Shown piece by piece: positions 1 through 8,458 of a DNA stretch of 64,000 bases (position 1 is its first letter; each line of letters opens with the position of its first letter). The notes under the pieces were generated by a model. It did no database searches. It saw only the letters and a list, made by a program, of their open reading frames with translations, and was not told the origin of the DNA. Position numbers and translations under genes: made by a program. This DNA is from Pontibacillus yanchengensis Y32. Lineage in GTDB: Bacteria; Bacillota; Bacilli; Bacillales; BH030062. The stretch is taken from positions 1-64,000 of the forward strand of contig NZ_AVBF01000012.1 in NCBI RefSeq assembly GCF_000770635.1. The letters run 5' to 3'.

Positions 1-21
1 CTTCAAGTCTTCAACATAATG
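1..21. repeat. Right end of a composite repeat element (copy 0)
   Basis: The first 21 bases end in CAAGTCTTCAACATAATG followed by GGGGCT. The same sequence forms the right end of the element ending at 41617, and a close variant ends the element at 57669. This is probably the edge of a third copy lying mostly outside the window. Confidence 0.6.
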
Positions 22-54
22 GGGCTCTTATGGAATACTGAATAATCATCTACA

Positions 55-1224
55 TTAACGATACATTCGTACTCTAAACAACAGTATCCCAATGATAAAT
101 AACCCCATACTCATGCTACTTAGCCATAATATGGAGGACAGAACATCCTGAAGGGTTTGATCATATAGAACAAAAGCTTTTAGTGCATTCATTGCATGAA
201 AGATTGGAGTTATATGCGCAAGATTTACTAGTAGTTGACTTTCCACTATCTCAATTGGCCAATACGCCCCACCTAGCATGGCAAAACTAACAGCAACAAT
301 TGGAGTTAGAGCACTTAATTGTTGCATTGTATTTGACATTCCAACTAAAAGCATCCCCACCGCCATGGTAGTCATGACATATAAAGCTAAGATAATCAAA
401 ATACTACCCAAAGCACTTCCCCATTCTATTCCAAGTACATATTTCCCAAAAAGGAAAAGTATAATGATTTGTATATATCCCAAAATAAAGCTATAAATAA
501 AATTAGCAACATATATATTAGGAATAGATACCGGAGAAATAAGCATTCGATCTAGTACTCTGTTTTGTCTATCCTCTATTAATTCACCCAGTGTAAAGAT
601 GATGGTGTACATTGTAAAAAATAATGTAAAACCGACTAAGGATTGAAAGGAAGCATCATATTTTACTTCAGAATCACTTTGATAGGCCTCGGCTGTGACT
701 GAGATAGGTGGTTTTTCAGAGAATGATTGTTGTACCAGGGGACTTACATCTGTCAGATTGATTGGTATGTCATTAGGAATGGCTTTAAGGATGGAGTTCG
801 TCACATTCATTTCAGTAGAAAGTTCTGAAGCAGCACTTCGAACAGCTTGCTCGATCAGTTGAACTCCTGCTGTATCTGTCGTTCTTAATATCGTAAATGT
901 CACGGATTTATTAGGTGTGTTTAAACGTTCCACCGTGCTTTGATCGATTACTACTCCTGCATCTACTATTCCATCTACAATAGCCTCATTCATTTCTTTC
1001 TCATCCATAAGTATTGCATCGACATCACTTTGTTTATTTATTTTCTCAACTAACCTGTTAGCGATTTGACTTTCATCTTCCATATATATAGGAATTTGTG
1101 TTACTTCCTGTGAATTTGACATAGAAAAAAAGTACGTAAATACAATGGGAAGAAACAACATAATAAGGAATAACATTTTATGTTTTCGAAATCCCTTCCA
1201 TCTAGCCCATAACAACGCCCTCAT
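55..1224 (-). CDS. ABC-2 type transporter permease (second permease of exporter)
   Basis: Membrane subunit of an ABC exporter, 389 aa. It has one membrane span at about residues 16-35, a large extracytoplasmic domain (about 36-185), then five or so spans between about 195 and 385. This is the ABC2_membrane_3 layout. Its start overlaps the stop of the upstream permease by one base (TAATG), with a GAGGTG ribosome site, so the three exporter genes look like one operon. Subunit number and sizes resemble the B. subtilis LnrLMN (YfiLMN) linearmycin exporter. The substrate cannot be read from the sequence. Confidence 0.85.
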   Translation of the reverse strand: MRALLWARWKGFRKHKMLFLIMLFLPIVFTYFFSMSNSQEVTQIPIYMEDESQIANRLVEKINKQSDVDAILMDEKEMNEAIVDGIVDAGVVIDQSTVERLNTPNKSVTFTILRTTDTAGVQLIEQAVRSAASELSTEMNVTNSILKAIPNDIPINLTDVSPLVQQSFSEKPPISVTAEAYQSDSEVKYDASFQSLVGFTLFFTMYTIIFTLGELIEDRQNRVLDRMLISPVSIPNIYVANFIYSFILGYIQIIILFLFGKYVLGIEWGSALGSILIILALYVMTTMAVGMLLVGMSNTMQQLSALTPIVAVSFAMLGGAYWPIEIVESQLLVNLAHITPIFHAMNALKAFVLYDQTLQDVLSSILWLSSMSMGLFIIGILLFRVRMYR

Positions 1225-2537
1225 TAAAACACCTCTTTCTTTCTAAAAACAAGAAAAGCGCTAATAATTAGGAAAACAACGCCATTCAATAGAACAGCTA
1301 TGATTGAACCAGAAAGTTGTTGAATGGGAACTCCTTGCATCACACCAACAAAGGCTTGTAAGGAAGCACCATTGATTATGTTATTTCCAATTTCCTGGAT
1401 GATTTCTGGTAAAGTTGCCGTTGAGATAAAACTACCACCTAGCATCGCCAAAAAAGGAATTAATACGCTTTGAAAGATATTAGTTATATCAACTTTAGGG
1501 GTATGGAGTGTGAAAACACTTATACAAATCGCTAGAGAGGCGACTCCAATTGAAGACACTAGCATAATAAGAAGTAACGCCCATACATTTCCCCATGATA
1601 TAGAGAATAGCAATTTAGAAACAGAAAATAAAATAACTAACTGAGAAAAAGATAGACACAGTGCTGATAAAAATCGTCCTACTAACACATCCCATATAGA
1701 GGATTTCGATGCACGTATTCGTTGAAAGGTGTGCATTCTCATTTCATCCTTCACATACAACCCAGCATAACTAGCTAAATAGAGCATAAACATGACTGCC
1801 ATTCCTGCTGTATAATATTGAATACCATTGATGGATGTAAGTCCTTGTAGAGATTTACGCTCTGTGTAAAATTCTTTTCTATCAGAGGAAAAGGATTGAT
1901 TCATAGCTTCTTCCATACTTTCTCCAAGTTCTTTACGTATGGGAGCATTATCATTCATTAGTTGGACTATTGTGTTTTTCGTAATAACATTTTTTGAAAG
2001 TTGGTTGGTGTAAGATTGCACAAGACCTTTTACAATCTCGTTCTGAAGTCCTTCGTTTGGGTTTTGCTTCATTTGCACTTGGACTTGTTTAGGAGATGAC
2101 ATCACCATTGCTTGCAGTACATCTTGATTAAAACTTTCTGGAAATGTGATAACAGCTGTAATCTTGTTAGCATCTAGTAACTGCATTGCTTCATCTATCG
2201 AAAGAACTTGATAGTCAATAAGATTTTTTACTTCTTTATTTTCAAGTACTTCATTAAGAAATAGACTAACAAACTCAATGTCTTCTTGAGGGCTATTTAT
2301 CGGACTTTCACCTTGAGTGATAAACGATTGTATGGAAGGATCGTCAAGTGAAGCTGGACTTGTTTGGTCTACAATAGCGATAGGAATAGAACTAATCTTT
2401 GAAGAGCCATTCATAAGCTTACCTACTGAAGCACCTAATAATATCGTTAATACTGCTGGCATGAGCAGTATAATCAATAATGCTTTTCGGTCTTTGATCA
2501 TCCTCATGATATCTTTTATGGTATGAGCTATAATCAC
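1224..2537 (-). CDS. ABC-2 type transporter permease (first permease of exporter)
   Basis: Membrane subunit, 437 aa, with an N-terminal span at about 17-36, a soluble extracytoplasmic domain to about 240, and C-terminal spans to about 430. The start is GTG, preceded by GGGGGAGAAGAA. It lies 12 bp after the ATPase gene and overlaps the next permease by one base. It probably pairs with that permease as a heterodimer driven by the upstream ATPase, as in LnrM/LnrN-type drug or lipid exporters. The family call is firm, the substrate unknown. Confidence 0.85.
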   Translation of the reverse strand: MIIAHTIKDIMRMIKDRKALLIILLMPAVLTILLGASVGKLMNGSSKISSIPIAIVDQTSPASLDDPSIQSFITQGESPINSPQEDIEFVSLFLNEVLENKEVKNLIDYQVLSIDEAMQLLDANKITAVITFPESFNQDVLQAMVMSSPKQVQVQMKQNPNEGLQNEIVKGLVQSYTNQLSKNVITKNTIVQLMNDNAPIRKELGESMEEAMNQSFSSDRKEFYTERKSLQGLTSINGIQYYTAGMAVMFMLYLASYAGLYVKDEMRMHTFQRIRASKSSIWDVLVGRFLSALCLSFSQLVILFSVSKLLFSISWGNVWALLLIMLVSSIGVASLAICISVFTLHTPKVDITNIFQSVLIPFLAMLGGSFISTATLPEIIQEIGNNIINGASLQAFVGVMQGVPIQQLSGSIIAVLLNGVVFLIISAFLVFRKKEVF

Positions 2538-2549
2538 TTCTTCTCCCCC

Positions 2550-3485
2550 TTAAGCATCTCTTAACGTTTTTCCTGTAAGGTATAAGAAAACATCCTCTAG
2601 GCGCGGAGTTTTCACTTCAACATGAAGAATCCTTACTTCTAAATTTTGAGCAATCGTAAAAACTTCAGGTAACAAATCCGCTCCTTGTTTGATTCCAATA
2701 TCGTACGAATTATCTTTACAATTAACATAGGTAACATCTTCAAGTTGTTCTATTTGCTCCTTAAACGTTGTTTTAACCGGAATAGCACGGATTGTCATGA
2801 CATCTTGTTGCTCCACTACATTTGTTAATGCTTCTTTTGTGCCAAGAGCAATAATTTCCCCATTATCCATAATAGCAATTCGATCACATAAAAACTCTAC
2901 TTCTTCCATGTAATGGCTTGTATATATGATTGTCATACCATCCTTACTTAGTTGTTTCACCATTTGCAGAATATGATTTCTTGATTGAGGATCAATCCCA
3001 ACTGTTGGTTCATCTAATATGAGTAATTCAGGCTTATGGACTAACGCACAAGCAATATTCAAACGTCTTTTCATTCCACCAGAATACGTTTCAATTTTTT
3101 CAGTAGCACGATCTGTTAATCCAACTAATTGAAGAACCTCTTGTATTCGATCCACTCTATTTTTTCTTGGGACCTTATACATTTTAGCAAAGAAGTGTAA
3201 ATTTTCCAGTGCAGTAAACTCAGGATATAAAGCAATTTCCTGTGGTACATATCCAAGTATGTCCCTTATTTGTTGTGGCTTCTCGACAACCGAGGTTTCT
3301 TTAAACAAAATATCTCCATCTGTAGGTAGTAATAATGTAGAAATCATAGAGATAGTAGTTGATTTCCCTGCCCCATTTGGACCTAATAAACCTAATACTT
3401 CTCCTTTATCAATAGATAAATTAACATTTTGTACAGCACAATGCTTATGGAATTTCTTATGTAAATCTCTTATTTCTAAAAACAA
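2550..3485 (-). CDS. ABC transporter ATP-binding protein
   Basis: Cytoplasmic ATPase of the exporter, 311 aa. It shows a Walker A motif GPNGAGKST (35-43), Q-loop Gln82, signature YSGGM (134-138), Walker B LLILDEP (154-160) and switch His191. After about residue 220 comes the C-terminal extension (DUF4162 type) common in ABC-2 exporter ATPases. The start is TTG with AAGGGGGAATACCA upstream. The length equals that of B. subtilis LnrL (YfiL), the closest guess by architecture. No regulator or two-component system lies beside it. Confidence 0.9.
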   Translation of the reverse strand: MFLEIRDLHKKFHKHCAVQNVNLSIDKGEVLGLLGPNGAGKSTTISMISTLLLPTDGDILFKETSVVEKPQQIRDILGYVPQEIALYPEFTALENLHFFAKMYKVPRKNRVDRIQEVLQLVGLTDRATEKIETYSGGMKRRLNIACALVHKPELLILDEPTVGIDPQSRNHILQMVKQLSKDGMTIIYTSHYMEEVEFLCDRIAIMDNGEIIALGTKEALTNVVEQQDVMTIRAIPVKTTFKEQIEQLEDVTYVNCKDNSYDIGIKQGADLLPEVFTIAQNLEVRILHVEVKTPRLEDVFLYLTGKTLRDA

Positions 3486-3593
3486 TGGTATTCCCCCTTA
3501 TGGATTCAGAAAAGACGTTTAAATTTGAAGTAGTTTTGGTATTGTATTACCATTAACATGAAGTGTAACTTAGATAGCTAGGAGATGAATAAT

Positions 3594-3893
3594 ATGAAAT
3601 TAACCGTACAAGAAGAAGCAGCAGCATGGTATAAAGAAGAATTAGAATTAACAAACAATACATCGCTCCGATTCTTTGTAAGATACGGAGGGGTTTGTGG
3701 ACTTCAGCCTGGCTTTTCTTTAGGCATACGACCAGACACTCCTGAAGAACCGATTATGGAGGCAACTGTTAATAACATCCATTTTTATGTCGAGGATGAA
3801 GATGCTTGGTATTTTGATCACCATGATGTTAACGTGTATTACGACGAAGATAAAAAGGAACCGAACTTTGAGTATATTGACTCCACTCAATAA
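3594..3893 (+). CDS. yneR: HesB/YneR-family protein
   Basis: About 99 aa, HesB-like (Fe-S biosynthesis) fold family, equivalent to B. subtilis YneR. It has the motif FFVRYGGVCGLQPGFSLG but lacks the C-terminal paired cysteines of true A-type Fe-S carriers, so a role in cluster assembly is doubtful. An upstream in-frame ATG at 3585 directly abuts the GGAG ribosome site; the ATG at 3594 has normal spacing and is preferred. It is transcribed alone and ends in a strong bidirectional terminator shared with yneQ. Confidence 0.85.
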   Translation: MKLTVQEEAAAWYKEELELTNNTSLRFFVRYGGVCGLQPGFSLGIRPDTPEEPIMEATVNNIHFYVEDEDAWYFDHHDVNVYYDEDKKEPNFEYIDSTQ

Positions 3894-3914
3894 TACTATT
3901 CAATAATGACCAAA

Positions 3915-3950
3915 AAATCCCCTTCTTACTTGATTGTAAGAAGGGGATTT
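3915..3950. terminator. Bidirectional terminator between yneR and yneQ
   Basis: Perfect 15-bp inverted repeat (3915-3929 with 3936-3950) with AT-rich ends serving both strands, between two convergent genes. Confidence 0.9.
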
Positions 3951-3961
3951 CTTAATATATT

Positions 3962-4267
3962 TTAATCTTCTAAATGAAAACGATTGATGTGCTCGTACAT
4001 GTTCTCTGCTTTTAGGATATTCAATTGTTTCTTACCTAGTAAGTCAAAATGGGGATAGTGAGGATCATTGTGAATCCATTGAGGCTTTAAATCGTATTGC
4101 TTGCCCCATTTTGCAAGCTTAACTTTATCAGAACAGCCTACTTTCGTTACAGTTTTAGATTCTGGAAATCGATCATCTAACCAGTAATGGGTAAGAAAAG
4201 CAATTTCTCCTGCTTCCACTTTCTGCTTCCATTTTTTAAGCTCGTTTCGTTTCACACCAAACGCCAC
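3962..4267 (-). CDS. yneQ: YneQ-like conserved protein of unknown function
   Basis: 101 aa, soluble and basic, rich in Lys, Trp and His, with no recognised domain. It occupies the position of B. subtilis yneQ next to yneP and yneR. The start is GTG, overlapping the yneP stop by one base (TAGTG), with AAAGGTGAT upstream, which suggests translational coupling. Function unknown. Confidence 0.75.
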   Translation of the reverse strand: MAFGVKRNELKKWKQKVEAGEIAFLTHYWLDDRFPESKTVTKVGCSDKVKLAKWGKQYDLKPQWIHNDPHYPHFDLLGKKQLNILKAENMYEHINRFHLED

Positions 4268-4689
4268 TAGGCATCACCTTTTGCTTCCAAGTAGGCTTTG
4301 TGCCATTCTGGGAATACTCTTCGTATAGAAACTGGACGAAAGTTTTCTTTTTTCACACATACGTGCTGTGTTTTTCCTGTAACAGCTGTTTCTCCATCAG
4401 GAGTTTGTATTTCATATGCATAGATTACCTTCAAGCCATCATAATAATCCAGCCATGTTTTCACAGTTGCTGTTTGACCATATCTTAATGGTTGTTTGAA
4501 TTGAATGTTAGCATCGACAAGTGGCGAAACAATCCCGCTTTTTTCCATTTCATGATAATAAAATCCTAAATCCTCAATAAAAGCCGTTCTACCTATTTCA
4601 AACCAAACGAAGTAGTTTGCATGATAGACCACACCCATTTGGTCTGTTTCTTGATAGCGAACTTTTACTTCCGTTTCATTTACCTTCAT
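4267..4689 (-). CDS. yneP: Acyl-CoA thioesterase, hot-dog fold (YneP/YbgC type)
   Basis: 140 aa, 4-hydroxybenzoyl-CoA thioesterase/YbgC family. The N-terminal signature TDQMGVVYHANYFVWFE includes the catalytic Asp. It is expected to hydrolyse acyl-CoA thioesters in the cytoplasm. A longer reading frame starts at 4716, but the ATG at 4689 follows GGGAGAG and forms an ATGA overlap with the stop of the upstream AAA+ gene, so 4689 is chosen. Substrate unknown. Confidence 0.88.
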   Translation of the reverse strand: MKVNETEVKVRYQETDQMGVVYHANYFVWFEIGRTAFIEDLGFYYHEMEKSGIVSPLVDANIQFKQPLRYGQTATVKTWLDYYDGLKVIYAYEIQTPDGETAVTGKTQHVCVKKENFRPVSIRRVFPEWHKAYLEAKGDA

Positions 4690-6980
4690 ATCTCTCTCCC
4701 TTTCACAGCGTTCCATGCCTTTTGTATATCATCTTGCTTAAGGGTATATATATCTCCCATATCCTTCATATCGATTCGTAACGCCTGGTATTGAACCGCT
4801 TCATCAACAAGATTTTTTACGAATCGTCCATTCCCTTCTGTTTGATGTTGCTCAAATTGATTCGTAAGGTAATGTAGAGCATCATCATCAAACGTGTACT
4901 GATAAAGACTTGCTTGATATTCACTTATTTCTACCAGCTCTTCAGCTGTGTAGTCCGGAAAATGAAAGAATTTCTTGAACCTAGAAGATAAGCCAGGGTT
5001 ACTTTGAATCAGTTGTCTCATCTCTTGTTTATATCCAGCTAAAATAACGACAAGGTTTTCATTATGCTTCGTCATCTCATCCACTAGTGTATCAATTGCT
5101 TCTTTTCCAAAATCATTCCCACCAGTTTGTAGAAGAGCGTATGCTTCATCTATAAATAAAACTCCACCTAGTGCTTCACGTATTTTCTTCTTGGTTTTGA
5201 TTGATGTTTGACCTACATATCCAGCTACAAGGTCACTTCGAGAGGCTACTACAACATGACCTCTTTTTAGTAGTCCACAATCTTTTAGGACTTTTGCATA
5301 GATGTGTGCAACAGTTGTTTTACCAGTTCCGGGATTGCCCGAGAAAACGGCATGCAGTTGAATTGGAACAGTGGGTAGCCCTTCCTCTTGTCTCTTCTTT
5401 TGCAGGCGAACAAAGGAAGACAGCTTGTTCACTTCATCCTTAACTGGTTGTAGTCCAATTAATTGATCAAGTTGATGTAAAGGGTTATCCTCTTGGTTAG
5501 AATCTTCTAATAGATGTCGGAAATCATTCTCTTCTAGCCTCATATAATCAAGCCAATTTTGATGGTCAAGCTTTAATTTATTAGCACCTTTATGGAAGAT
5601 TGTTTGTAGTACTATATTTCGAACTGCTCGCGCATTTCCGAATGATTCATCAACTTTTTGTTTATCGATGGCATTCTGTAATTGTGTTAGCGCATTATTG
5701 GTAAAAAAGTAATCATTTTCTAAGGCAGTTGTCTCACCAATATGAACAAGTTCGCTCATTTCATAGTCAGGTAATTCAATGTGATTCTGCTCTGGGAAAC
5801 GGCTTCTTAAGCCAGGGTTACTCCAAAGGAATTGACGCATTTCTTCTGGATAACCTGCTAAGATAACAGCAAATGTGTCCCCGTACTCTTTACTGGTCAT
5901 AGCTGATACTAGTGTATCAATCACTGCCTGGCCATAGTCATTTCCTGTTTGACCTTCTCGCTTCAAACTATAAGCTTCATCTATAAACAGAACTCCACCA
6001 CTTGCTTGTTTAACATAATTCATAGTATTTTCCTCAGTTTGACCTACATAAGAACCTACAAGGTGTGAACGATTAACTTCAATAACATCCTTTGTCTCTA
6101 ATAAACCAAGCTCATAATAAATATTAGCAAGGAGGCGTGCAATAGTCGTTTTTCCTGTGCCTGGATTACCTGTGATAATCATATGCAGCTCTGGCTCATC
6201 CACCATATGAAAGCCCAAGTGCTTCCGGTGCTGTTGATATTTCAAATAATGATAATATCGTTCGATATATTGTTTAATTTCATATAAGCCTACCATATCA
6301 TCTAATTGACTTAACGCATTTCTGGATTCTTCCCCTTGAAAAGCCACAGGTAATATCTGTTTAAGATCTTCTTTCAATGAATCCAATGTCCTAAGCAATT
6401 GATTAATCGACGTTGTGGAAACATGATTGGCCCCATTCATTTCGTTTGCTTTAAAAGGATCTATCTCTCTCAGCATTTCATCTAATGCCTCTTGTACCTT
6501 TATAAGAATTGATGTAGAGTAATTATCCTTTGAACTAGGATAAGTAGTCGAATGAGTAGTCCAATCTTCCTCCAATGCCTCAACCTTTTGTTCAATTGCT
6601 TGTAGTTTTTTTCGTTTTACAGATTGGTGATCGGCCTCATGCAACATAAATGAGGTAAAATTACTACTTTCAATTAAGGAATAATGAGAAATGATATCTA
6701 ACATTTCTTCTATCTGATATAAAATTGGATCACTGTCCGTGTAAGTCTTCCCTTGTTGAACAAACTCTTTTGCTATCGTTTCATGATTAATATGACTTCG
6801 TTTCAATCGATCATAGGCAATTAAGCCATACAAACGGCTTATTATATCATATGGGAGTGTAACTTCTTCATGTAGATGGGAATCTATCCACCGCAAAGCT
6901 TCTGATTCATCAATAGGCGGATCGGCTGAAAGATTCGTCCATTCTCTTATATGTTGTATTGGTAGTTGGTCTATTGTCAT
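4686..6980 (-). CDS. Double AAA+ ATPase, SpoVK/CbbX-like
   Basis: 764 aa with two AAA+ modules of the SpoVK/CbxX type after an N-terminal helical region of about 220 residues with no recognised domain. Counting from the chosen ATG, Walker A motifs GNPGTGKTT lie near 271-279 and 547-555, and Walker B motifs (LFIDEAY) near 332-336 and 608-612. Sensor-like ILAGY and the arginine-containing NPGL-SRF motif occur in both modules. It is probably a hexameric remodelling ATPase; the client is unknown. The ATG at 6980 follows AAGGGTGATGAC, whereas the ATG at 7007 lacks a ribosome site. It sits between tlp and yneP, where B. subtilis has no such gene, and the window also carries an ordinary spoVK at 28778-29707. 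Confidence 0.88.
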   Translation of the reverse strand: MTIDQLPIQHIREWTNLSADPPIDESEALRWIDSHLHEEVTLPYDIISRLYGLIAYDRLKRSHINHETIAKEFVQQGKTYTDSDPILYQIEEMLDIISHYSLIESSNFTSFMLHEADHQSVKRKKLQAIEQKVEALEEDWTTHSTTYPSSKDNYSTSILIKVQEALDEMLREIDPFKANEMNGANHVSTTSINQLLRTLDSLKEDLKQILPVAFQGEESRNALSQLDDMVGLYEIKQYIERYYHYLKYQQHRKHLGFHMVDEPELHMIITGNPGTGKTTIARLLANIYYELGLLETKDVIEVNRSHLVGSYVGQTEENTMNYVKQASGGVLFIDEAYSLKREGQTGNDYGQAVIDTLVSAMTSKEYGDTFAVILAGYPEEMRQFLWSNPGLRSRFPEQNHIELPDYEMSELVHIGETTALENDYFFTNNALTQLQNAIDKQKVDESFGNARAVRNIVLQTIFHKGANKLKLDHQNWLDYMRLEENDFRHLLEDSNQEDNPLHQLDQLIGLQPVKDEVNKLSSFVRLQKKRQEEGLPTVPIQLHAVFSGNPGTGKTTVAHIYAKVLKDCGLLKRGHVVVASRSDLVAGYVGQTSIKTKKKIREALGGVLFIDEAYALLQTGGNDFGKEAIDTLVDEMTKHNENLVVILAGYKQEMRQLIQSNPGLSSRFKKFFHFPDYTAEELVEISEYQASLYQYTFDDDALHYLTNQFEQHQTEGNGRFVKNLVDEAVQYQALRIDMKDMGDIYTLKQDDIQKAWNAVKGREI

Positions 6981-7114
6981 GTCATCACCCTTATTTAGGT
7001 ATTCCATTCACATATTTTATCATAGCTATTGGGTGAAGTTGATTATTCTGCATATAACTGAAGATATGTATATTGAGTTTATTACTTTTCTAAAGTGAAC
7101 TAATACAATGTGAA

Positions 7115-7141
7115 AAAACCCTGTTTACGCAACAGGGTTTT
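7115..7141 (-). terminator. Terminator after tlp
   Basis: Eleven-bp stem, AAAACCCTGTT with AACAGGGTTTT, separated by five bases and flanked by A/T runs, just downstream of tlp. Confidence 0.85.
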
Positions 7142-7146
7142 CTAAG

Positions 7147-7389
7147 CTATTTACGTTCATTTTGTTGACGTTGGCGAGCTTCGTCTTTTATTTCATTTCG
7201 CATGGAATTAATGGATTCTTCTCGACGTTTGTTTTTAGCTTCAATCTTTTGTTTTTCTTCCTCTGATGCAAATTGCATCGTATCATGAGCTTCTTCAATA
7301 TTCTCTATAGTATTTTGCACCTTTTCTTGAAGTTTCTCTACATTATCACTACGATCATCAGGATTTACAGGTTGTTGTTTATGACTCAT
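7147..7389 (-). CDS. tlp: Small acid-soluble spore protein Tlp
   Basis: 80 aa, hydrophilic and helical, rich in Glu, Lys, Asn and Gln. The segment [17 protein letters not shown] is typical of the Tlp family. Tlp is a forespore-made minor SASP stored in the spore core. The gene lies 12 bp after sspN, the same pair as in B. subtilis, so co-transcription in the forespore under sigma-G is expected from the family. A strong terminator follows. Confidence 0.93.
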   Translation of the reverse strand: MSHKQQPVNPDDRSDNVEKLQEKVQNTIENIEEAHDTMQFASEEEKQKIEAKNKRREESINSMRNEIKDEARQRQQNERK

Positions 7390-7401
7390 GATTTTTCCTC
7401 C

Positions 7402-7548
7402 TTATTTTTTCCCTTTTGTTTTGATTACTTTTGGTTTGTGAGTATTTTGTATTTGCATCTGTTTACCTTTATTTCCGCCTGCTTCTCTTGATTGAGTCCC
7501 TAAATGACTAGGCACAAAATGTTTTGAATCTTTTTTTGGGTTTCCCAT
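7402..7548 (-). CDS. sspN: Small acid-soluble spore protein N
   Basis: 48 aa. It contains [20 protein letters not shown], the SspN-family core. The frame extends upstream to 7584, but the ATG at 7548 has the perfect site AAAGGAGGT at normal spacing. It is a minor forespore protein, in operon with tlp. A terminator of the upstream fbpB-like gene ends about 65 bp before it, so sspN-tlp must have its own promoter. Confidence 0.9.
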   Translation of the reverse strand: MGNPKKDSKHFVPSHLGTQSREAGGNKGKQMQIQNTHKPKVIKTKGKK

Positions 7549-7614
7549 TGATGTACCTCCTTTCATAATGAAGAAGTACATCAATAGTGTTTGTTAACAT
7601 AGGTTAAATATACA

Positions 7615-7643
7615 AAAACAGATAACCATGTTGGTTATCTGTT
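7615..7643 (-). terminator. Terminator overlapping the 3' end of the fbpB-like gene
   Basis: Perfect 12-bp stem around a 5-base loop, followed on the minus strand by TTTTTG. The stop codon of the fbpB-like gene lies in the stem. Confidence 0.85.
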
Positions 7644-7769
7644 TAATGTATCATTCATGCGTTTTTCTATTTTTTCCTCAATTTTACCCATTAACTTTTC
7701 ATCTTCAATTATAGCTTTACGATTGAGTTTGATTAAATCCTCAAATGAAGGCTTCTTTTTTCTGCCCAT
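7635..7769 (-). CDS. fbpB: FbpB-family small basic protein
   Basis: 44 aa. It begins MGRKKKPSFEDLIKLNRK and continues with a charged helix. This matches the pattern of the FbpB (Fur-regulated basic protein B) family, small proteins linked in B. subtilis to iron sparing with the FsrA RNA. The start ATG follows AAAGGAGCGACTCTT. No Fur box is evident upstream; instead a near-perfect CodY-like box lies at 7812-7826. A tight terminator overlaps its end, so it is transcribed separately from sspN. The family call rests on length and sequence pattern only. Confidence 0.7.
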   Translation of the reverse strand: MGRKKKPSFEDLIKLNRKAIIEDEKLMGKIEEKIEKRMNDTLNR

Positions 7770-7811
7770 AAGAGTCGCTCCTTTAAAATTTAGTTAGTAA
7801 AGGATTACCCT

Positions 7812-7826
7812 AATTTTCAGAAAATA
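7812..7826. promoter_or_regulatory. Near-perfect CodY-type box
   Basis: AATTTTCAGAAAATA matches the CodY consensus AATTTTCWGAAAATT at 14 of 15 positions. It lies 43 bp upstream of the fbpB-like start codon and just after the end of yneN. CodY binding is inferred from the match alone. Confidence 0.55.
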
Positions 7827-7843
7827 TACTTCTTCACATAACG

Positions 7844-8452
7844 TTAATTCATTTTAGACATTTTATCTTTCATAAAATCATAACTCATTGGCCCTACTTT
7901 TGTAGATTGTTGTATAGTTCCATCTTTTCCAATAAAGTACGTTGTTGGCAGTGCTTGGGCTCTGTAAAGGGAGTTGGCTTTCATTTCAGGATCTAATAGG
8001 ACTTTAAAGGTGTAGCCTTCCTCCTCAATAAATTGTTTAACTTTTTCTTTGCTTGTTTCTGTTCCTGTGGCATTCACTGCTATAATCGTTACCTCATCCC
8101 CGTATTTCTCATGAAACGTTTGCATTTCAGGCATTTCTACTTTACAAGGCGGGCACCATGTAGCCCAAAAGTTAAGGAACACAGGCTCCCCTTCAAAGTC
8201 AGAAAGATGAACTGTTTCACCATCAAGCGTCTCTAGCTCAACATCTGGAGCCTTTTCCCCTACTTTCAATCCTTCAGGAGCATCAGGTGGTGAAATAGAA
8301 GCTCCCTCTCCTTCTGAATACTCCGACTCAATCATTTTTAGTTCTCCATTCTGACTAGCCTGGTCCTTCTTCGAACTTGCGTCGAGGACACTATAAATGG
8401 TAAAACCAAACAATATTAGCAAGATACCACCTGCGAGAGTTCTTTTTATCAT
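7844..8452 (-). CDS. yneN: Membrane-anchored thioredoxin-like protein (TlpA/ResA family)
   Basis: 202 aa. An N-terminal signal anchor (about 5-22) is followed by a low-complexity linker and a redoxin domain (about 64-200). The active site is WCPPC with Cys100 and Cys103. The protein should act outside the membrane as a thiol-disulfide reductant, like ResA or StoA. Position next to sspN-tlp and aconitase matches B. subtilis yneN. It is 6 bp downstream of a membrane protein gene, and the two are probably an operon. The CcdA electron donor is encoded at 16939-17643. Confidence 0.88.
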   Translation of the reverse strand: MIKRTLAGGILLILFGFTIYSVLDASSKKDQASQNGELKMIESEYSEGEGASISPPDAPEGLKVGEKAPDVELETLDGETVHLSDFEGEPVFLNFWATWCPPCKVEMPEMQTFHEKYGDEVTIIAVNATGTETSKEKVKQFIEEEGYTFKVLLDPEMKANSLYRAQALPTTYFIGKDGTIQQSTKVGPMSYDFMKDKMSKMN

Positions 8453-8458
8453 GTTCTT

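Noticed and set aside
4686-6980. Rubisco activase (CbbX)
   Set aside because: The AAA+ module type is shared, but there is no Rubisco or carbon-fixation gene here and the protein has two modules.
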